Notes: generated by a model from the sequence alone, not told the origin. A stretch of 59,475 nt of DNA from HGM04593 sp045612305 (GCA_045612305.1 JAZKYU010000014.1:1-59475), one strand, 5' to 3'; counted from the stretch's first letter, positions 16,989-25,723 are shown. Made by a program: numbers and translations.

Positions 16989-17104
16989 CCAGCCAAAGCT
17001 GTTAAAAACATTTTTGGCACACTTTTGGTTATATAAATAATGTGTCGCAATGTGCGGCATAGATTTTAAAAATAAACATTTAAAAATTAAAACAAAATAT
17101 TGTT

Positions 17105-17377
17105 ATGAACATTAAACCTTTAGCAGACAGAGTACTCATACTGCCCATGGCAGCAGAGGAGAAGACTATCGGTGGTATAATTATCCCCGATACAGCAAAA
17201 GAGAAACCCCTTCAGGGTAAAGTGGTTGCGATAGGCAACGGTACAAAAGACGAAGAGATGGTTATTGCAGTGGGCGACCAAGTTCTCTATGGCAAGTACG
17301 CAGGCACCGAGCTTGAGTTCGAGGGCGAGAAATATTTGATTATGCGCCAGAGCGATGTTTTGGCTATTTTAGGATAA
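17105..17377 (+). CDS. groS: Co-chaperonin GroES
   Basis: This 90-residue protein caps the GroEL ring. MNIKPLADRVLILPMAAEEKT at the start, GGIIIPDTAKEKPLQGKVVAIGNG (mobile loop region, around residues 18-40) and VLYGKYAGTELEFEGEKYLIM are all canonical, and the length is standard. groEL follows 15 bases downstream. Confidence 0.98.
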   Translation: MNIKPLADRVLILPMAAEEKTIGGIIIPDTAKEKPLQGKVVAIGNGTKDEEMVIAVGDQVLYGKYAGTELEFEGEKYLIMRQSDVLAILG

Positions 17378-17392
17378 TAAACAAGAGTAATT

Positions 17393-19030
17393 ATGGCAAA
17401 AGAGATTCTTTTTAATATGGATGCTCGCGACCAACTTAAAAAAGGTGTCGACGAGCTTGCAAATGCGGTTAAAGTAACCTTGGGCCCCAAAGGTCGCAAC
17501 GTTATCATTGAGAAAAAGTTTGGTGCTCCCCACATAACTAAGGACGGTGTTTCGGTAGCAAAGGAGATAGAACTTTCCGATGCTTATATGAACACAGGTG
17601 CACAGCTTGTTAAGTCGGTTGCGTCGAAGACCAACGACGATGCAGGTGACGGTACAACAACTGCAACTTTGCTTGCACAGGCTATCATCACAGAGGGCTT
17701 GCGCAACGTAACTGCAGGCGCTAACCCTATGGATCTTAAAAGAGGTATCGACAAGGCTGTAGACAAGGTTGTAGCTTCTATCAAGGAGCAGAGCGAGACT
17801 GTGGGTGACAACTATGACAAGATTGAGCAGGTTGCTACAATCTCTGCCAACAACGATAGCGAGATTGGTAAGCTTATCGCCGACGCTATGCGCAAGGTTA
17901 CAAAAGATGGTGTAATTACTATTGAGGAGGCAAAGAGCCGCGACACTACAATTGGTGTTGTTGAGGGTATGCAGTTTGACCGTGGTTACCTCTCTCCTTA
18001 CTTTATAACCGACACCGAGAAGATGGAGTGCCATATGGATAGCCCCTATGTGCTCATCTATGACAAAAAGATTACAAACCTCAAGGATATGCTTCCCATC
18101 TTGGAGGCTGCAGTGCAGACAGGTCGTCCTTTGCTCATAATTGCCGAGGATGTTGAGAGTGAGGCTCTTACAACACTTGTTGTTAACCGTTTGCGTTCGC
18201 AGTTGAAAATTTGTGCTGTGAAAGCTCCCGGTTTTGGCGACCGTCGCAAAGACCTTCTCGAGGATATTGCAACGCTTACAGGTGCTATCGTTATAAGCGA
18301 GGAGAAGGGTATTAAGCTCGAGCAGGCTACACTTGAGATGCTTGGTACTTGTGGCCGCATCACCATCAGCAAGGATAACACAACTATCGTAGATGGTAAC
18401 GGTGACAAAGATGCTATCGCAGCACGCGTGGCACAGATTAAACAGCAGATTTCTACTACAAAGAGCGACTACGACAAAGAGAAACTCCAGGAGCGTCTTG
18501 CCAAATTGGCCGGTGGTGTGGCTGTTCTCTACGTGGGTGCTGCTTCGGAGGTTGAGATGAAGGAGAAGAAAGACCGTGTGGATGATGCTCTTTGCGCAAC
18601 ACGTGCGGCTATCGAGGAGGGTATCGTGCCCGGCGGTGGTGTAGCTTACATACGTTCTATCGACTCTCTCGAGAATCTTGAGGCTGCAAACGCTGACGAG
18701 AAAACAGGTATTGCCATTATTAAGCGTGCGATAGAGGAGCCTCTCCGTCAGATTGTGGCAAACGCTGGTAAAGAGGGTGCTGTTGTTGTGCAGAAGGTGC
18801 GTGAGGGCAAGGCCGACTATGGTTACAACGCTCGTGCCGATGTTTACGAGAACCTTTTTGCTGCGGGTGTTGTAGACCCTGCTAAGGTTACACGTGTGGC
18901 TCTTGAGAACGCTGCCTCTATTGCAGGTATGTTCCTCACAACCGAGTGTGTGATTGTGGAGAAGAAAGAGGACAAGCCCGAGATGCCTATGGGTGCTCCC
19001 GGTATGGGTGGTATGGGCGGTATGATGTAA
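17393..19030 (+). CDS. groL: Chaperonin GroEL
   Basis: A 545-residue group I chaperonin that folds proteins inside its double-ring cavity with GroES. The ATP site GDGTTTATLLAQ is at about residues 85-96, with VKVTLGPKGRNV near 27-38. The apical domain has FDRGYLSPYFITDTEKM near 200 and APGFGDRRKDLL near 275. The C-terminal tail ends in GMGGMGGMM, the usual Gly-Met repeat lining the cavity floor. A strong terminator palindrome follows. Codon use is highly biased, which also opens a long meaningless frame on the opposite strand. Confidence 0.98.
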   Translation: MAKEILFNMDARDQLKKGVDELANAVKVTLGPKGRNVIIEKKFGAPHITKDGVSVAKEIELSDAYMNTGAQLVKSVASKTNDDAGDGTTTATLLAQAIITEGLRNVTAGANPMDLKRGIDKAVDKVVASIKEQSETVGDNYDKIEQVATISANNDSEIGKLIADAMRKVTKDGVITIEEAKSRDTTIGVVEGMQFDRGYLSPYFITDTEKMECHMDSPYVLIYDKKITNLKDMLPILEAAVQTGRPLLIIAEDVESEALTTLVVNRLRSQLKICAVKAPGFGDRRKDLLEDIATLTGAIVISEEKGIKLEQATLEMLGTCGRITISKDNTTIVDGNGDKDAIAARVAQIKQQISTTKSDYDKEKLQERLAKLAGGVAVLYVGAASEVEMKEKKDRVDDALCATRAAIEEGIVPGGGVAYIRSIDSLENLEAANADEKTGIAIIKRAIEEPLRQIVANAGKEGAVVVQKVREGKADYGYNARADVYENLFAAGVVDPAKVTRVALENAASIAGMFLTTECVIVEKKEDKPEMPMGAPGMGGMGGMM

Positions 19031-19062
19031 AAACATACAACCTCTTTAAATCATAAGTGATG

Positions 19063-19099
19063 AAGAAGGTGCACAAATTTGTGCACCTTCTTGTTTTTT
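19063..19099 (+). terminator. Rho-independent terminator of groESL
   Basis: A perfect 30-base palindrome (arms AAGAAGGTGCACAAA and its complement, 19063-19092) is followed by GTTTTTT. The 3' arm touches the -33 region of the next gene. Confidence 0.9.
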
Positions 19100-19121
19100 C
19101 TTTGAATAAAGAGTATTTTTG
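19090..19121 (+). promoter_or_regulatory. Promoter of the FAD oxidoreductase gene
   Basis: CTTG at 19090, 20 bases, TATTTTTG at 19114-19121. The -7 box lies 18 bases before ATG at 19140, so the leader is very short. It rules out the upstream TTG at 19119 as a start. Confidence 0.55.
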
Positions 19122-19139
19122 AACTCGCTAAACGATTTT

Positions 19140-20705
19140 ATGGCTCACGAAAGAAAGAAAACTGCGGTTATCATTGGTGCCGGCCCTGCAGGGCTTTCCG
19201 CTGCTTACGAGATGGTGAAGCAGGGGTGTGCTGTGCCTGTTTTGATGGAAGAGGCCGATGTTGTGGGTGGTATAGCTCGCACGGTTAATTGCGGTGGTAA
19301 TCGTATGGATATTGGCGGGCATCGTTTCTTCTCAAAGAGCGACAGGGTGATGAGTTGGTGGTGCGATGTGTTGCCGTTGCAGGCTGCTCCCGCGCTCGAC
19401 GAGATTTTGCTGGGTGCGCAGGCCTGTGCCGATGCTCCCGACCCCCAGAAGAGCGACCGCGTGATGTTGCGCCGCCGCCGTGTGTCGCGCATATACTTTT
19501 TGCGTAAGTTTTTCCCTTATCCTTTGACGGTGAGCCTTTCTGTGCTTGCCGATATGGGGTTGTGGCGTTCTTTAAAGGCTGCTGCAGGTTTTGTGGCTGC
19601 GAAGATGTCGCCTCGTGTTGAAAATACACTTGAAGATTTTTATATAAACCGCTTTGGCAAGCCCCTGTATGCTATGTTTTTCGAGGATTATACCCGCAAG
19701 GTTTGGGGTGTGCATCCCTCGGAACTTGGTGCCGACTGGGGGAGTCAGCGTGTTAAAGGGCTCTCGGTGTGGGCGTTGCTCAAAGATGCTTTGCTGAAAC
19801 GTTCTCGTGGCGGCGATATAGCTCAAAAGGGTGTGGAGACTTCCTTAATAGGGGAGTTTCTCTATCCAAAATATGGCCCGGGGCAGCTGTGGGGCATTGT
19901 GGCCGACAGAGTTGTGGAGGGTGGTGGTCTTTTGCATAAAGGGCATCGCGTGGTGCAGGTTAACGTTGAGGGCAAGCGCGTGGTTTCTGTTGTGTGCTCT
20001 CTTGCCGGTGGCGAGTTGCGCACAGTGGAGTGTGACGAGCTTTTCTCGTCGATGCCTCTTAAGGAACTTGTCGGGGCGTTGCGTGGTATTGAAGTGCCGC
20101 AGGCGGTTAAGCGCGTTGCCGAAAATTTGCCTTATCGCGATTTTATAACCGTGGGGCTCTTGGTCGACAAATTGAATATAAAGAATAGTACGAAACTTTG
20201 CACGTTTGCCGACAGAATACCCGATACTTGGATTTATATTCAAGAGCGAGGGGTTAAGGTGGGCAGAATACAGATTTTTAATAATTGGTCGCCCTATATG
20301 GTTGCCGATTATGAGAATACAATATATCTGGGGCTTGAATATTTCTGTAACGAGGGCGACGAATTGTGGTCTATGAACGACGCCGACTTTATATCTATGG
20401 CTGTTGCCGAGATGGAAAAAATAGGTGTTCTTAAGGGGGCTTCTCTCTTGTCGGCCAATGTGGAGAGGGTTAAAAAGGCCTATCCGGCTTATTGGGGTAG
20501 TTACAAGGAACTTCAGGTTGTTCGTGAGTTTCTCGATAAAATAGAAAATCTTTATTGCATAGGCCGTAACGGACAACACCGCTATAATAATATGGACCAC
20601 TCTATGCTCACAGCCTTTGCGGCTGTCGACGCTATGCAAGGCTGTGCTAGCAAAAGCGATGTGTGGGGCGTGAATGTTGAAAGAGAATATCACGAGGAGC
20701 GATAA
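19140..20705 (+). CDS. NAD(P)/FAD-dependent amine-oxidase-type oxidoreductase
   Basis: A 521-residue flavoprotein of the protoporphyrinogen/amine oxidase superfamily. The N-terminal Rossmann motif is AVIIGAGPAGLSAAYEM (about 8-24), followed by GGIARTV and MDIGGHRFFSKSDRV, which together form the FAD/pyrophosphate signature. The C-terminus has the second FAD contact (YCIGRNGQHRYNNMDHSM). Similar proteins lie near polysaccharide genes in Bacteroidales and are often labelled UDP-galactopyranose mutase-like, but this is not a true Glf. The substrate is unknown. The NUDIX gene follows after 26 bases in the same direction. Confidence 0.85.
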   Translation: MAHERKKTAVIIGAGPAGLSAAYEMVKQGCAVPVLMEEADVVGGIARTVNCGGNRMDIGGHRFFSKSDRVMSWWCDVLPLQAAPALDEILLGAQACADAPDPQKSDRVMLRRRRVSRIYFLRKFFPYPLTVSLSVLADMGLWRSLKAAAGFVAAKMSPRVENTLEDFYINRFGKPLYAMFFEDYTRKVWGVHPSELGADWGSQRVKGLSVWALLKDALLKRSRGGDIAQKGVETSLIGEFLYPKYGPGQLWGIVADRVVEGGGLLHKGHRVVQVNVEGKRVVSVVCSLAGGELRTVECDELFSSMPLKELVGALRGIEVPQAVKRVAENLPYRDFITVGLLVDKLNIKNSTKLCTFADRIPDTWIYIQERGVKVGRIQIFNNWSPYMVADYENTIYLGLEYFCNEGDELWSMNDADFISMAVAEMEKIGVLKGASLLSANVERVKKAYPAYWGSYKELQVVREFLDKIENLYCIGRNGQHRYNNMDHSMLTAFAAVDAMQGCASKSDVWGVNVEREYHEER

Positions 20706-20731
20706 TAACAGATACATATATATAAGGATAA

Positions 20732-21244
20732 ATGAAAAGCGATAATAATGCCGAGGTTTTCCCCGTAGTAGATGAGGCTGGTGTTGTTGTGGGCTCTGCA
20801 ACGCGTGGTGAGTGCCACTGTGGGAGCAAGTTACTGCACCCTGTGGTGCACCTGCATCTTTTTAACGATGCTGGGCAGCTCTATTTGCAGCAACGCCCTT
20901 TGTGGAAGGATATACAGCCTGGTAGATGGGATACGGCAGTTGGTGGACACGTAGATTATGGCGAGGAGGTGCCCGATGCGCTTGTGCGTGAGGTGCGAGA
21001 GGAGCTTGGTATAGATGTCCCCGAGCCTCGTTTCTTGTTGCGTTATGTTTTTGAGAGCGAGCGCGAGAAAGAGCTTGTTTATGTGTATAGCGCGGTCTAC
21101 AATGGTGAGGTGCGCCCTAGTGAGGAACTTGCAGGTGGTCGCTTTTGGGGTATAGAGGAGGTGCGCGATGCTATTGGATGCGGCGTGCTTACTCCAAATT
21201 TTGAACAAGAATTTATAAAGATAATGAGCATAATAGAGGGATAA
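20732..21244 (+). CDS. NUDIX hydrolase
   Basis: A 170-residue NUDIX protein. The NUDIX box is complete: GGHVDYGEEVPDALVREVRE then ELGI, matching G-x5-E-x7-REUxEExGU. The N-terminus (VFPVVDEAGVVVGSATRGECH) and LHPVVHLHLFNDAGQLYLQQR resemble the isopentenyl-diphosphate isomerase-like NUDIX group, but the length and missing downstream motifs favour a diphosphatase. It likely cleaves a nucleoside diphosphate-linked compound. It follows the FAD oxidoreductase by 26 bases and may share its transcript. Confidence 0.88.
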   Translation: MKSDNNAEVFPVVDEAGVVVGSATRGECHCGSKLLHPVVHLHLFNDAGQLYLQQRPLWKDIQPGRWDTAVGGHVDYGEEVPDALVREVREELGIDVPEPRFLLRYVFESEREKELVYVYSAVYNGEVRPSEELAGGRFWGIEEVRDAIGCGVLTPNFEQEFIKIMSIIEG

Positions 21245-21329
21245 GGGAGTTGCTTTTCCTTCCGAGGTGCTGTTTTGGGTGCAAAAAAGGCTTTTTTGCG
21301 AAAAAGTTTCGAAAATAATTGCAAATATG

Positions 21330-21361
21330 CTTGCGTATTAAAGAAAAGAAGCGTACCTTTG
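21330..21361 (+). promoter_or_regulatory. Promoter of the tRNA cluster
   Basis: CTTGC at 21330, 19-20 bases, then TACCTTTG at 21354-21361. The -7 box is perfect and lies 35 bases before tRNA-Ser. An AAAAAGTTTCGAAAA block lies upstream at 21301-21315. Confidence 0.7.
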
Positions 21362-21395
21362 CATCGCAAAACAAAGGGTGTAGGTTGCTTCACTT

Positions 21396-21482
21396 GGAAG
21401 TTTGGGTGAGTGGCTGAAACCAGCAGTTTGCTAAACTGCCGTACGGGTTACCGTACCGGGGGTTCGAATCCCCCAGCTTCCG
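21396..21482 (+). tRNA. tRNA-Ser (GCT)
   Basis: An 87-base tRNA. The acceptor GGAAGTT pairs with AGCTTCC, the anticodon stem-loop CAGTTTGCTAAACTG places GCT in the loop, a long variable arm (CGTACGGGTTACCGTACC) marks a type II tRNA, and the T arm is GGGGGTTCGAATCCCCC. CCA is not encoded. Confidence 0.96.
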
Positions 21483-21498
21483 CTCTGATTTTGCATTT

Positions 21499-21570
21499 GG
21501 CGCTTTCGTCTAGTGGCTAGGACACATGCCTCTCACGCATGGAACACGGGTTCGATTCCCGTAGGCGCTA
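21499..21570 (+). tRNA. tRNA-Glu (CTC), copy 1
   Basis: A 72-base tRNA with D arm GTCTAGTGGCTAGGAC, anticodon stem-loop CATGCCTCTCACGCATG (anticodon CTC) and T arm ACGGGTTCGATTCCCGT. The acceptor closes with two G-U pairs, including position 1-72. CCA is not encoded. Confidence 0.93.
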
Positions 21571-21602
21571 CAAAAAATATATTTTTAATAAGTTCTTTAT
21601 TT

Positions 21603-21674
21603 GGCGCTTTCGTCTAGTGGCTAGGACACATGCCTCTCACGCATGGAACACGGGTTCGATTCCCGTAGGCGCTA
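21603..21674 (+). tRNA. tRNA-Glu (CTC), copy 2
   Basis: Identical over its full length to the copy 104 bases upstream, including the short TTT before it and ACAAAA after it. A recent tandem duplication is likely. A terminator follows directly. Confidence 0.93.
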
Positions 21675-21684
21675 CAAAATCTTG

Positions 21685-21716
21685 AAAAGCAAGTTACATA
21701 AAGTAACTTGCTTTTT
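21685..21716 (+). terminator. Terminator of the tRNA cluster
   Basis: AAAAGCAAGTTAC and GTAACTTGCTTTT form a 13-bp stem with a 5-base loop, ending in a T-run. Confidence 0.85.
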
Positions 21717-21749
21717 CTTTGTGTGCTGTTTGCCTGCTAGGGTCTGCTT

Positions 21750-23093
21750 TTATAAATACTTTTTAATTTCTTTGTGGAAACGTGTGCTGTAGAGCAAGGC
21801 CGCCATAGTGAGCCCGACTGGGAGGCCGTAGGCGACGCCTATGCAGCCGAGGTTTAGTGTGAAGCCAAAGAGGTAGCTTGCGGGGAGGGCTAGCAGTATA
21901 TATGCGATAAAGGCGTATATGCTCATAGGCTTGGTTACAGCGATACCGCGCAACGCGTTGGCGTAGTTTATCTGTATGCCGTCGCTCACTTGGTAGGCGA
22001 GGAGGGGTATCAGCAGGGTTGTGAACATCGCTTGTATGGTGGTGTCGGTGGTGAAGATTGAGGCTAGCTCGCACTTGAAGGCTGCTATGCCTGCCGATAG
22101 TATTGCTGCGACTAAGAATATTATGTGCAGGCTTGCATTGGCTGTTTCGTTTACTTTGTGCCACTCTCCACGGCCCCGATAGTGGCTTATGCGTATGCAG
22201 GCTGCAGCTGCTATGCCGTAATATACAAGGAAGCAGAGTGAGCCTGTTATGCACATTACTTGGAAGGCTGCAAGTTCTGTGGCACCTAACCAGCCCATAA
22301 GCAGGGAGGCGAGGGAGAAGGATGCGGTCTCCATCCCCATCTGTACAGCTAGAGGAGTACCTGTCTTAAATAGTGTTTTTATGTCGTGTGGGTGGCTATG
22401 CTTGGCTTTAAATCCTCTTTTGTAGATGCTGAATTTTTCTTGCTTAGCGATGAGTTGGAGGAAGAGTGCCACCATAAGTATTCGCGAGATGAGGGTGGCT
22501 GTACCTGCGCCTAAAAGGCCTAGCTCTGGGAGGCCATAAGCGCCGAAGATGAGCAGGTAGTTAAGCAGTATGTTTGTGATGTTGCCGGCAAGTATTACCC
22601 ACATTGCGGTTTTTGTGGCTGCAACGGTGTCGGTAAATTGTTTAAAGCTGTTGAATAGTACAACAAATGGGAGCGATGCGAGCAGGGTTAGGAAGTATGG
22701 GCGCATAAGGGGGAGTAACTCTTGTGGCTGGCCTATGTTCCCTAAATTGAGATATAATGCGCTGTAGACGGTTATGACTATTGTGCCGAAGAGAGTGTTA
22801 GCCCATATGCTGTCGCGGAAAGAGCGACCTACGTTGTCGTTTTCCTTGCGTCCGTAGAAGGCTCCTATTATGGGTGTTGCACCGTAGCTGAAGCCTAGTA
22901 GCGCGAAAAGTCCCAGGTTGAAGATGCTGTTTACAAAACCGGCGGCGGAGAGCGCCTCGCCGCTGTATTGCCCCACCATTATGGTGTCGATAAATCCTAG
23001 TATTACGTTGCCAAGTTGCCCGAGAACTATGGGTGTTCCCAGGGTTATTATCTTTTTGTAGTGGGCGCGATAGCTGTTTATGGTTTTTATCAT
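21750..23093 (-). CDS. MATE-family multidrug/sodium antiporter
   Basis: A 447-residue MATE transporter with twelve predicted membrane helices in two six-helix halves. The first half starts ITLGTPIVLGQLGNVILGFIDT followed by MVGQYSGEALSAAGF; the second half starts near residue 240 (FKTGTPLAVQMGMETASFS). MATE proteins export cationic compounds in exchange for Na+ or H+. I chose ATG at 23093 (MIKTINSYRAHYKK) because the longer frame from 23135 would start inside the terminator of rpiB. It is downstream of rpiB in the same direction but separated by that terminator, so it is probably independent. Confidence 0.92.
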   Translation of the reverse strand: MIKTINSYRAHYKKIITLGTPIVLGQLGNVILGFIDTIMVGQYSGEALSAAGFVNSIFNLGLFALLGFSYGATPIIGAFYGRKENDNVGRSFRDSIWANTLFGTIVITVYSALYLNLGNIGQPQELLPLMRPYFLTLLASLPFVVLFNSFKQFTDTVAATKTAMWVILAGNITNILLNYLLIFGAYGLPELGLLGAGTATLISRILMVALFLQLIAKQEKFSIYKRGFKAKHSHPHDIKTLFKTGTPLAVQMGMETASFSLASLLMGWLGATELAAFQVMCITGSLCFLVYYGIAAAACIRISHYRGRGEWHKVNETANASLHIIFLVAAILSAGIAAFKCELASIFTTDTTIQAMFTTLLIPLLAYQVSDGIQINYANALRGIAVTKPMSIYAFIAYILLALPASYLFGFTLNLGCIGVAYGLPVGLTMAALLYSTRFHKEIKKYL

Positions 23094-23119
23094 CTTCTTT
23101 TGTCTTTGTAAATTGCAAC

Positions 23120-23155
23120 AAAAAAGCCTACACAACTAATGTGGCAGGCTTTTTT
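23120..23155. terminator. Bidirectional terminator after rpiB
   Basis: AAAAAAGCCT and AGGCTTTTTT form the outer 10-bp stem, with CAC/GTG inside. The flanking A and T runs allow termination on either strand; it ends the tkt-rpiB transcript. Confidence 0.8.
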
Positions 23156-23179
23156 GTGTTTTGTTTTTGGAAGATGTGC

Positions 23180-23617
23180 TTATTTTACCGGTATGGCTTC
23201 TATTCTTGCGATGTGTCTGCCACCTTCAAATGGGGTGTTAAGGAAGGTTTCAACACATTTTTTAGCATCATCTTCGCTGATGAAACGACCGGGCATAACG
23301 AGCACGTTGGCGTCGTTGTGCTGGCGGGCGAGGGCTGCAATCTCGGGTAACCAGCAGAGAGCACCGCGTATGCCTTTGTGGTGGTTAAGCGACATATTTA
23401 TGCCGTTACCGGTGCCACAGATAGCTATGCCGCAAGTGTGGTCGCCTGCTTCGATAGCTGTGGCAAGAGCGTGTCCAAACTCGGGGTAGTTGCAGCTTTC
23501 TGTGCTGTGGGTGCCGTAGTCTTTGTAGCTATAACCCATGGCGGTGAGCCACTCTTTTACTTGTTCCTTTAGGGGGTAACCTGCGTGGTCGCTTGCGAGC
23601 CCTATTATTTTGTTCAT
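23180..23617 (-). CDS. rpiB: Ribose-5-phosphate isomerase B
   Basis: This 145-residue RpiB/LacAB-family enzyme interconverts ribose 5-phosphate and ribulose 5-phosphate. The start IGLASDHAGYPLKEQV has the conserved Asp10-His11. The active-site loop GIAICGTGNGINM carries the catalytic Cys67, and NHHKGIRGAL follows. It sits 17 bases after transketolase, so both non-oxidative pentose-phosphate steps are co-expressed. Confidence 0.96.
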   Translation of the reverse strand: MNKIIGLASDHAGYPLKEQVKEWLTAMGYSYKDYGTHSTESCNYPEFGHALATAIEAGDHTCGIAICGTGNGINMSLNHHKGIRGALCWLPEIAALARQHNDANVLVMPGRFISEDDAKKCVETFLNTPFEGGRHIARIEAIPVK

Positions 23618-23634
23618 CTTTCTGTCTTTTTTAG

Positions 23635-25647
23635 TTATAGCATTGCTTTTACTTGCTCGTAAACGTTTTGTGCGGTGAAACCGAGTTTCTCGTCGAGCAC
23701 TTTATAGGGAGCTGAGTAACCGAACGAGTCAAGGCCGTATACCTTGCCGTAAGGGCCTACAAGGCCTTGCAGGTTTACGGGGAGGCCTGCTGTGAGGCCG
23801 AATATCTTGGCGTCGCGGGGTAGTATGCTCTCCTGGTATTGTGTGGGCTGTGTGCGGAAGAGTCCCTCTGAGGGCACCGACACGATGCGGGTTTTTATGC
23901 CGTCGGCCTTGAGGAGCTTGGCACCATCGACAAGTGTGGAAACCTCTGAGCCCGATGCAAGGAGTATCACATCGTAGTCCTCGTCGGAGCCGGCGATGAT
24001 GTATGCGCCCTTGCTTGTATCGGCGTAGTTTGTACCTTCGGGGAGGTTGGTGATGTTCTGGCGTGAGAAGATGAGACCTGTGGGGGTATTGTCGTTCTCC
24101 ATTGCGAGTTTCCAAGCTTGTGTAGCCTCGTTAACATCGGCGGGGCGCAAAACGAGCATAGAGTTGCGGCCGTGATGGTTTTTAACCTTCTCCATGAGAC
24201 GCACCTGTGCCTCTTGCTCCACGGGCTCGTGGGTGGGGCCGTCCTCGCCTACGCGGAAGGCGTCGTGTGACCAGATGAATTTAACGGGTAGCTCCATAAG
24301 GGCTGCCATACGTATTGCGGGTTTCATGTAGTCGCTGAACACGAAGAATGTACCGCAAGCCGATATAACACCGCCGTGTAGTGCCATACCTATGCAGAGG
24401 CAGGCCATAGTTAGCTCCGAAACTCCGGCGTGCAAGAACGCACCGCTAAAGTCGCCGGGGGTTAAGGCGTGGGTGTTTTTGAGGAAGCCGTCGGTTTTGT
24501 CGCTGTTGCAGAGGTCGGCCGACGAAACTATCATATTCTCATATTTCTGTGAAAGTATGCCAAGCACGGTTGCCGAAGCGTTGCGTGTGGGGCCGTCGGC
24601 TTTTTGCTCTATAGCGTCCCAGTCTATTGCGGGGTGTGTGCCTGCAAACCACTCGGCCATCTTGATGGCTTTGTCGGGGTTGGCTGCTGCCCAAGCTGCT
24701 TTCTCTTGTTTGCGCTCGGCAACTATTTTGCGAAGCTCGGCAAGGCGGTTGTTGTACATCTCTTTTACCTCGGGGAAGAATACGAAGGGGTTTTCTACAT
24801 CACCACCAAGGTTTTTGATGGTGTTTATGTAGGCGTCGCCGCCGAGGGGTGCACCGTGTGTTGCACAGTCAAACTCGTAGCTGCTGCCGTCGGCACGGCG
24901 GGCACCTTTACCCATAACGGTGTTACCGATGATGAGGGTGGGGCGCTCTTGCTCGGCTTTGGCCTCGGTGAGTGCTGCGCGTATAGCGTCGCAGTCGTTA
25001 CCGTCGATGGTAATTACCTTCCAGCCCCAGGCCTCGTACTTTTTGGCTGTGTCCTCGAACATAACCTGGTCGCAGCGAGTTGAAAGCTGTATTTGGTTAG
25101 CATCGTAGAACATTATGAGGTTGTTGAGCTTTAGATGACCAGCTACACGGCCTGCGCCTTGTGAAATTTCCTCCTGCACGCCACCGTCTGATATGAACGC
25201 GTAGATTGTTTGCCCCATAACCTCTTTGCCCAAACGAGCCTCGAGGAACTTGGCTGCGATAGCAGCTCCCACCGCGTAGGTGTGTCCCTGGCCGAGGGGG
25301 CCTGAGGTGTTCTCTATACCGCGTGAGAAGTTAACCTCGGGGTGGCCCGGAGTTGCGCTTCCCCACTGACGTAGCTCTTTTAGCTCGTCCATAGTATATT
25401 TGTCGCAGAGTGCAAGCACCGAATAGAGCATGGGTGACATGTGACCGGGGTCGAGGAAGAAACGGTCGCGGCCCTCCCACAAGGGGTTTTCGGGGTCGTA
25501 GACCATAAACTCAGAATAGAGTACGTTAATAAAATCGGCTCCGCCCATAGCTCCACCAGGGTGGCCTGATTTTGCTTTTTCAACCATTGCTGCAGATAGT
25601 ATTCTTATGTTGTCTGCGGCTTTGTTCATCAGTTGCTTGCTGTTCAT
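23635..25647 (-). CDS. tkt: Transketolase
   Basis: A 670-residue TPP enzyme that moves two-carbon units between sugar phosphates. The N-terminal TPP domain has KAKSGHPGGAMGGADF (about 24-39), GPLGQGHTYAVGAA, and the metal/TPP motif in ISDGGVQEEISQG. The pyrimidine domain has SHDAFRVGEDGPTHEPVEQ near residue 455. The C-terminal domain ends with the usual GLDSFGYSAPYKVLDEKLG. It forms an operon with rpiB. Its cofactor is the product of the thiamine pathway encoded at 11718-15202. Confidence 0.97.
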   Translation of the reverse strand: MNSKQLMNKAADNIRILSAAMVEKAKSGHPGGAMGGADFINVLYSEFMVYDPENPLWEGRDRFFLDPGHMSPMLYSVLALCDKYTMDELKELRQWGSATPGHPEVNFSRGIENTSGPLGQGHTYAVGAAIAAKFLEARLGKEVMGQTIYAFISDGGVQEEISQGAGRVAGHLKLNNLIMFYDANQIQLSTRCDQVMFEDTAKKYEAWGWKVITIDGNDCDAIRAALTEAKAEQERPTLIIGNTVMGKGARRADGSSYEFDCATHGAPLGGDAYINTIKNLGGDVENPFVFFPEVKEMYNNRLAELRKIVAERKQEKAAWAAANPDKAIKMAEWFAGTHPAIDWDAIEQKADGPTRNASATVLGILSQKYENMIVSSADLCNSDKTDGFLKNTHALTPGDFSGAFLHAGVSELTMACLCIGMALHGGVISACGTFFVFSDYMKPAIRMAALMELPVKFIWSHDAFRVGEDGPTHEPVEQEAQVRLMEKVKNHHGRNSMLVLRPADVNEATQAWKLAMENDNTPTGLIFSRQNITNLPEGTNYADTSKGAYIIAGSDEDYDVILLASGSEVSTLVDGAKLLKADGIKTRIVSVPSEGLFRTQPTQYQESILPRDAKIFGLTAGLPVNLQGLVGPYGKVYGLDSFGYSAPYKVLDEKLGFTAQNVYEQVKAML

Positions 25648-25723
25648 ACCTTTATATTTGTTCTTTTGGTAAGTGATTTTTTTAGTTGTACCCGCTCTCT
25701 TTACGGGCTTTATTCATTAACTG

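Noticed and set aside
17011..17030. Sigma-54-like TGGCAC..TTGG near groES
   Set aside because: The -12 half lacks GC and the spacing is off by one; no sigma-54 activator nearby.
17369..19036. 555-residue open frame antisense to groEL
   Set aside because: It mirrors the codon bias of GroEL, has a Cys/His/Thr-rich composition and matches no family; the plus frame is certain.
21603..21674. Second tRNA as an attachment site for a mobile element
   Set aside because: No integrase gene, no boundary repeats beyond the tRNA duplication itself.
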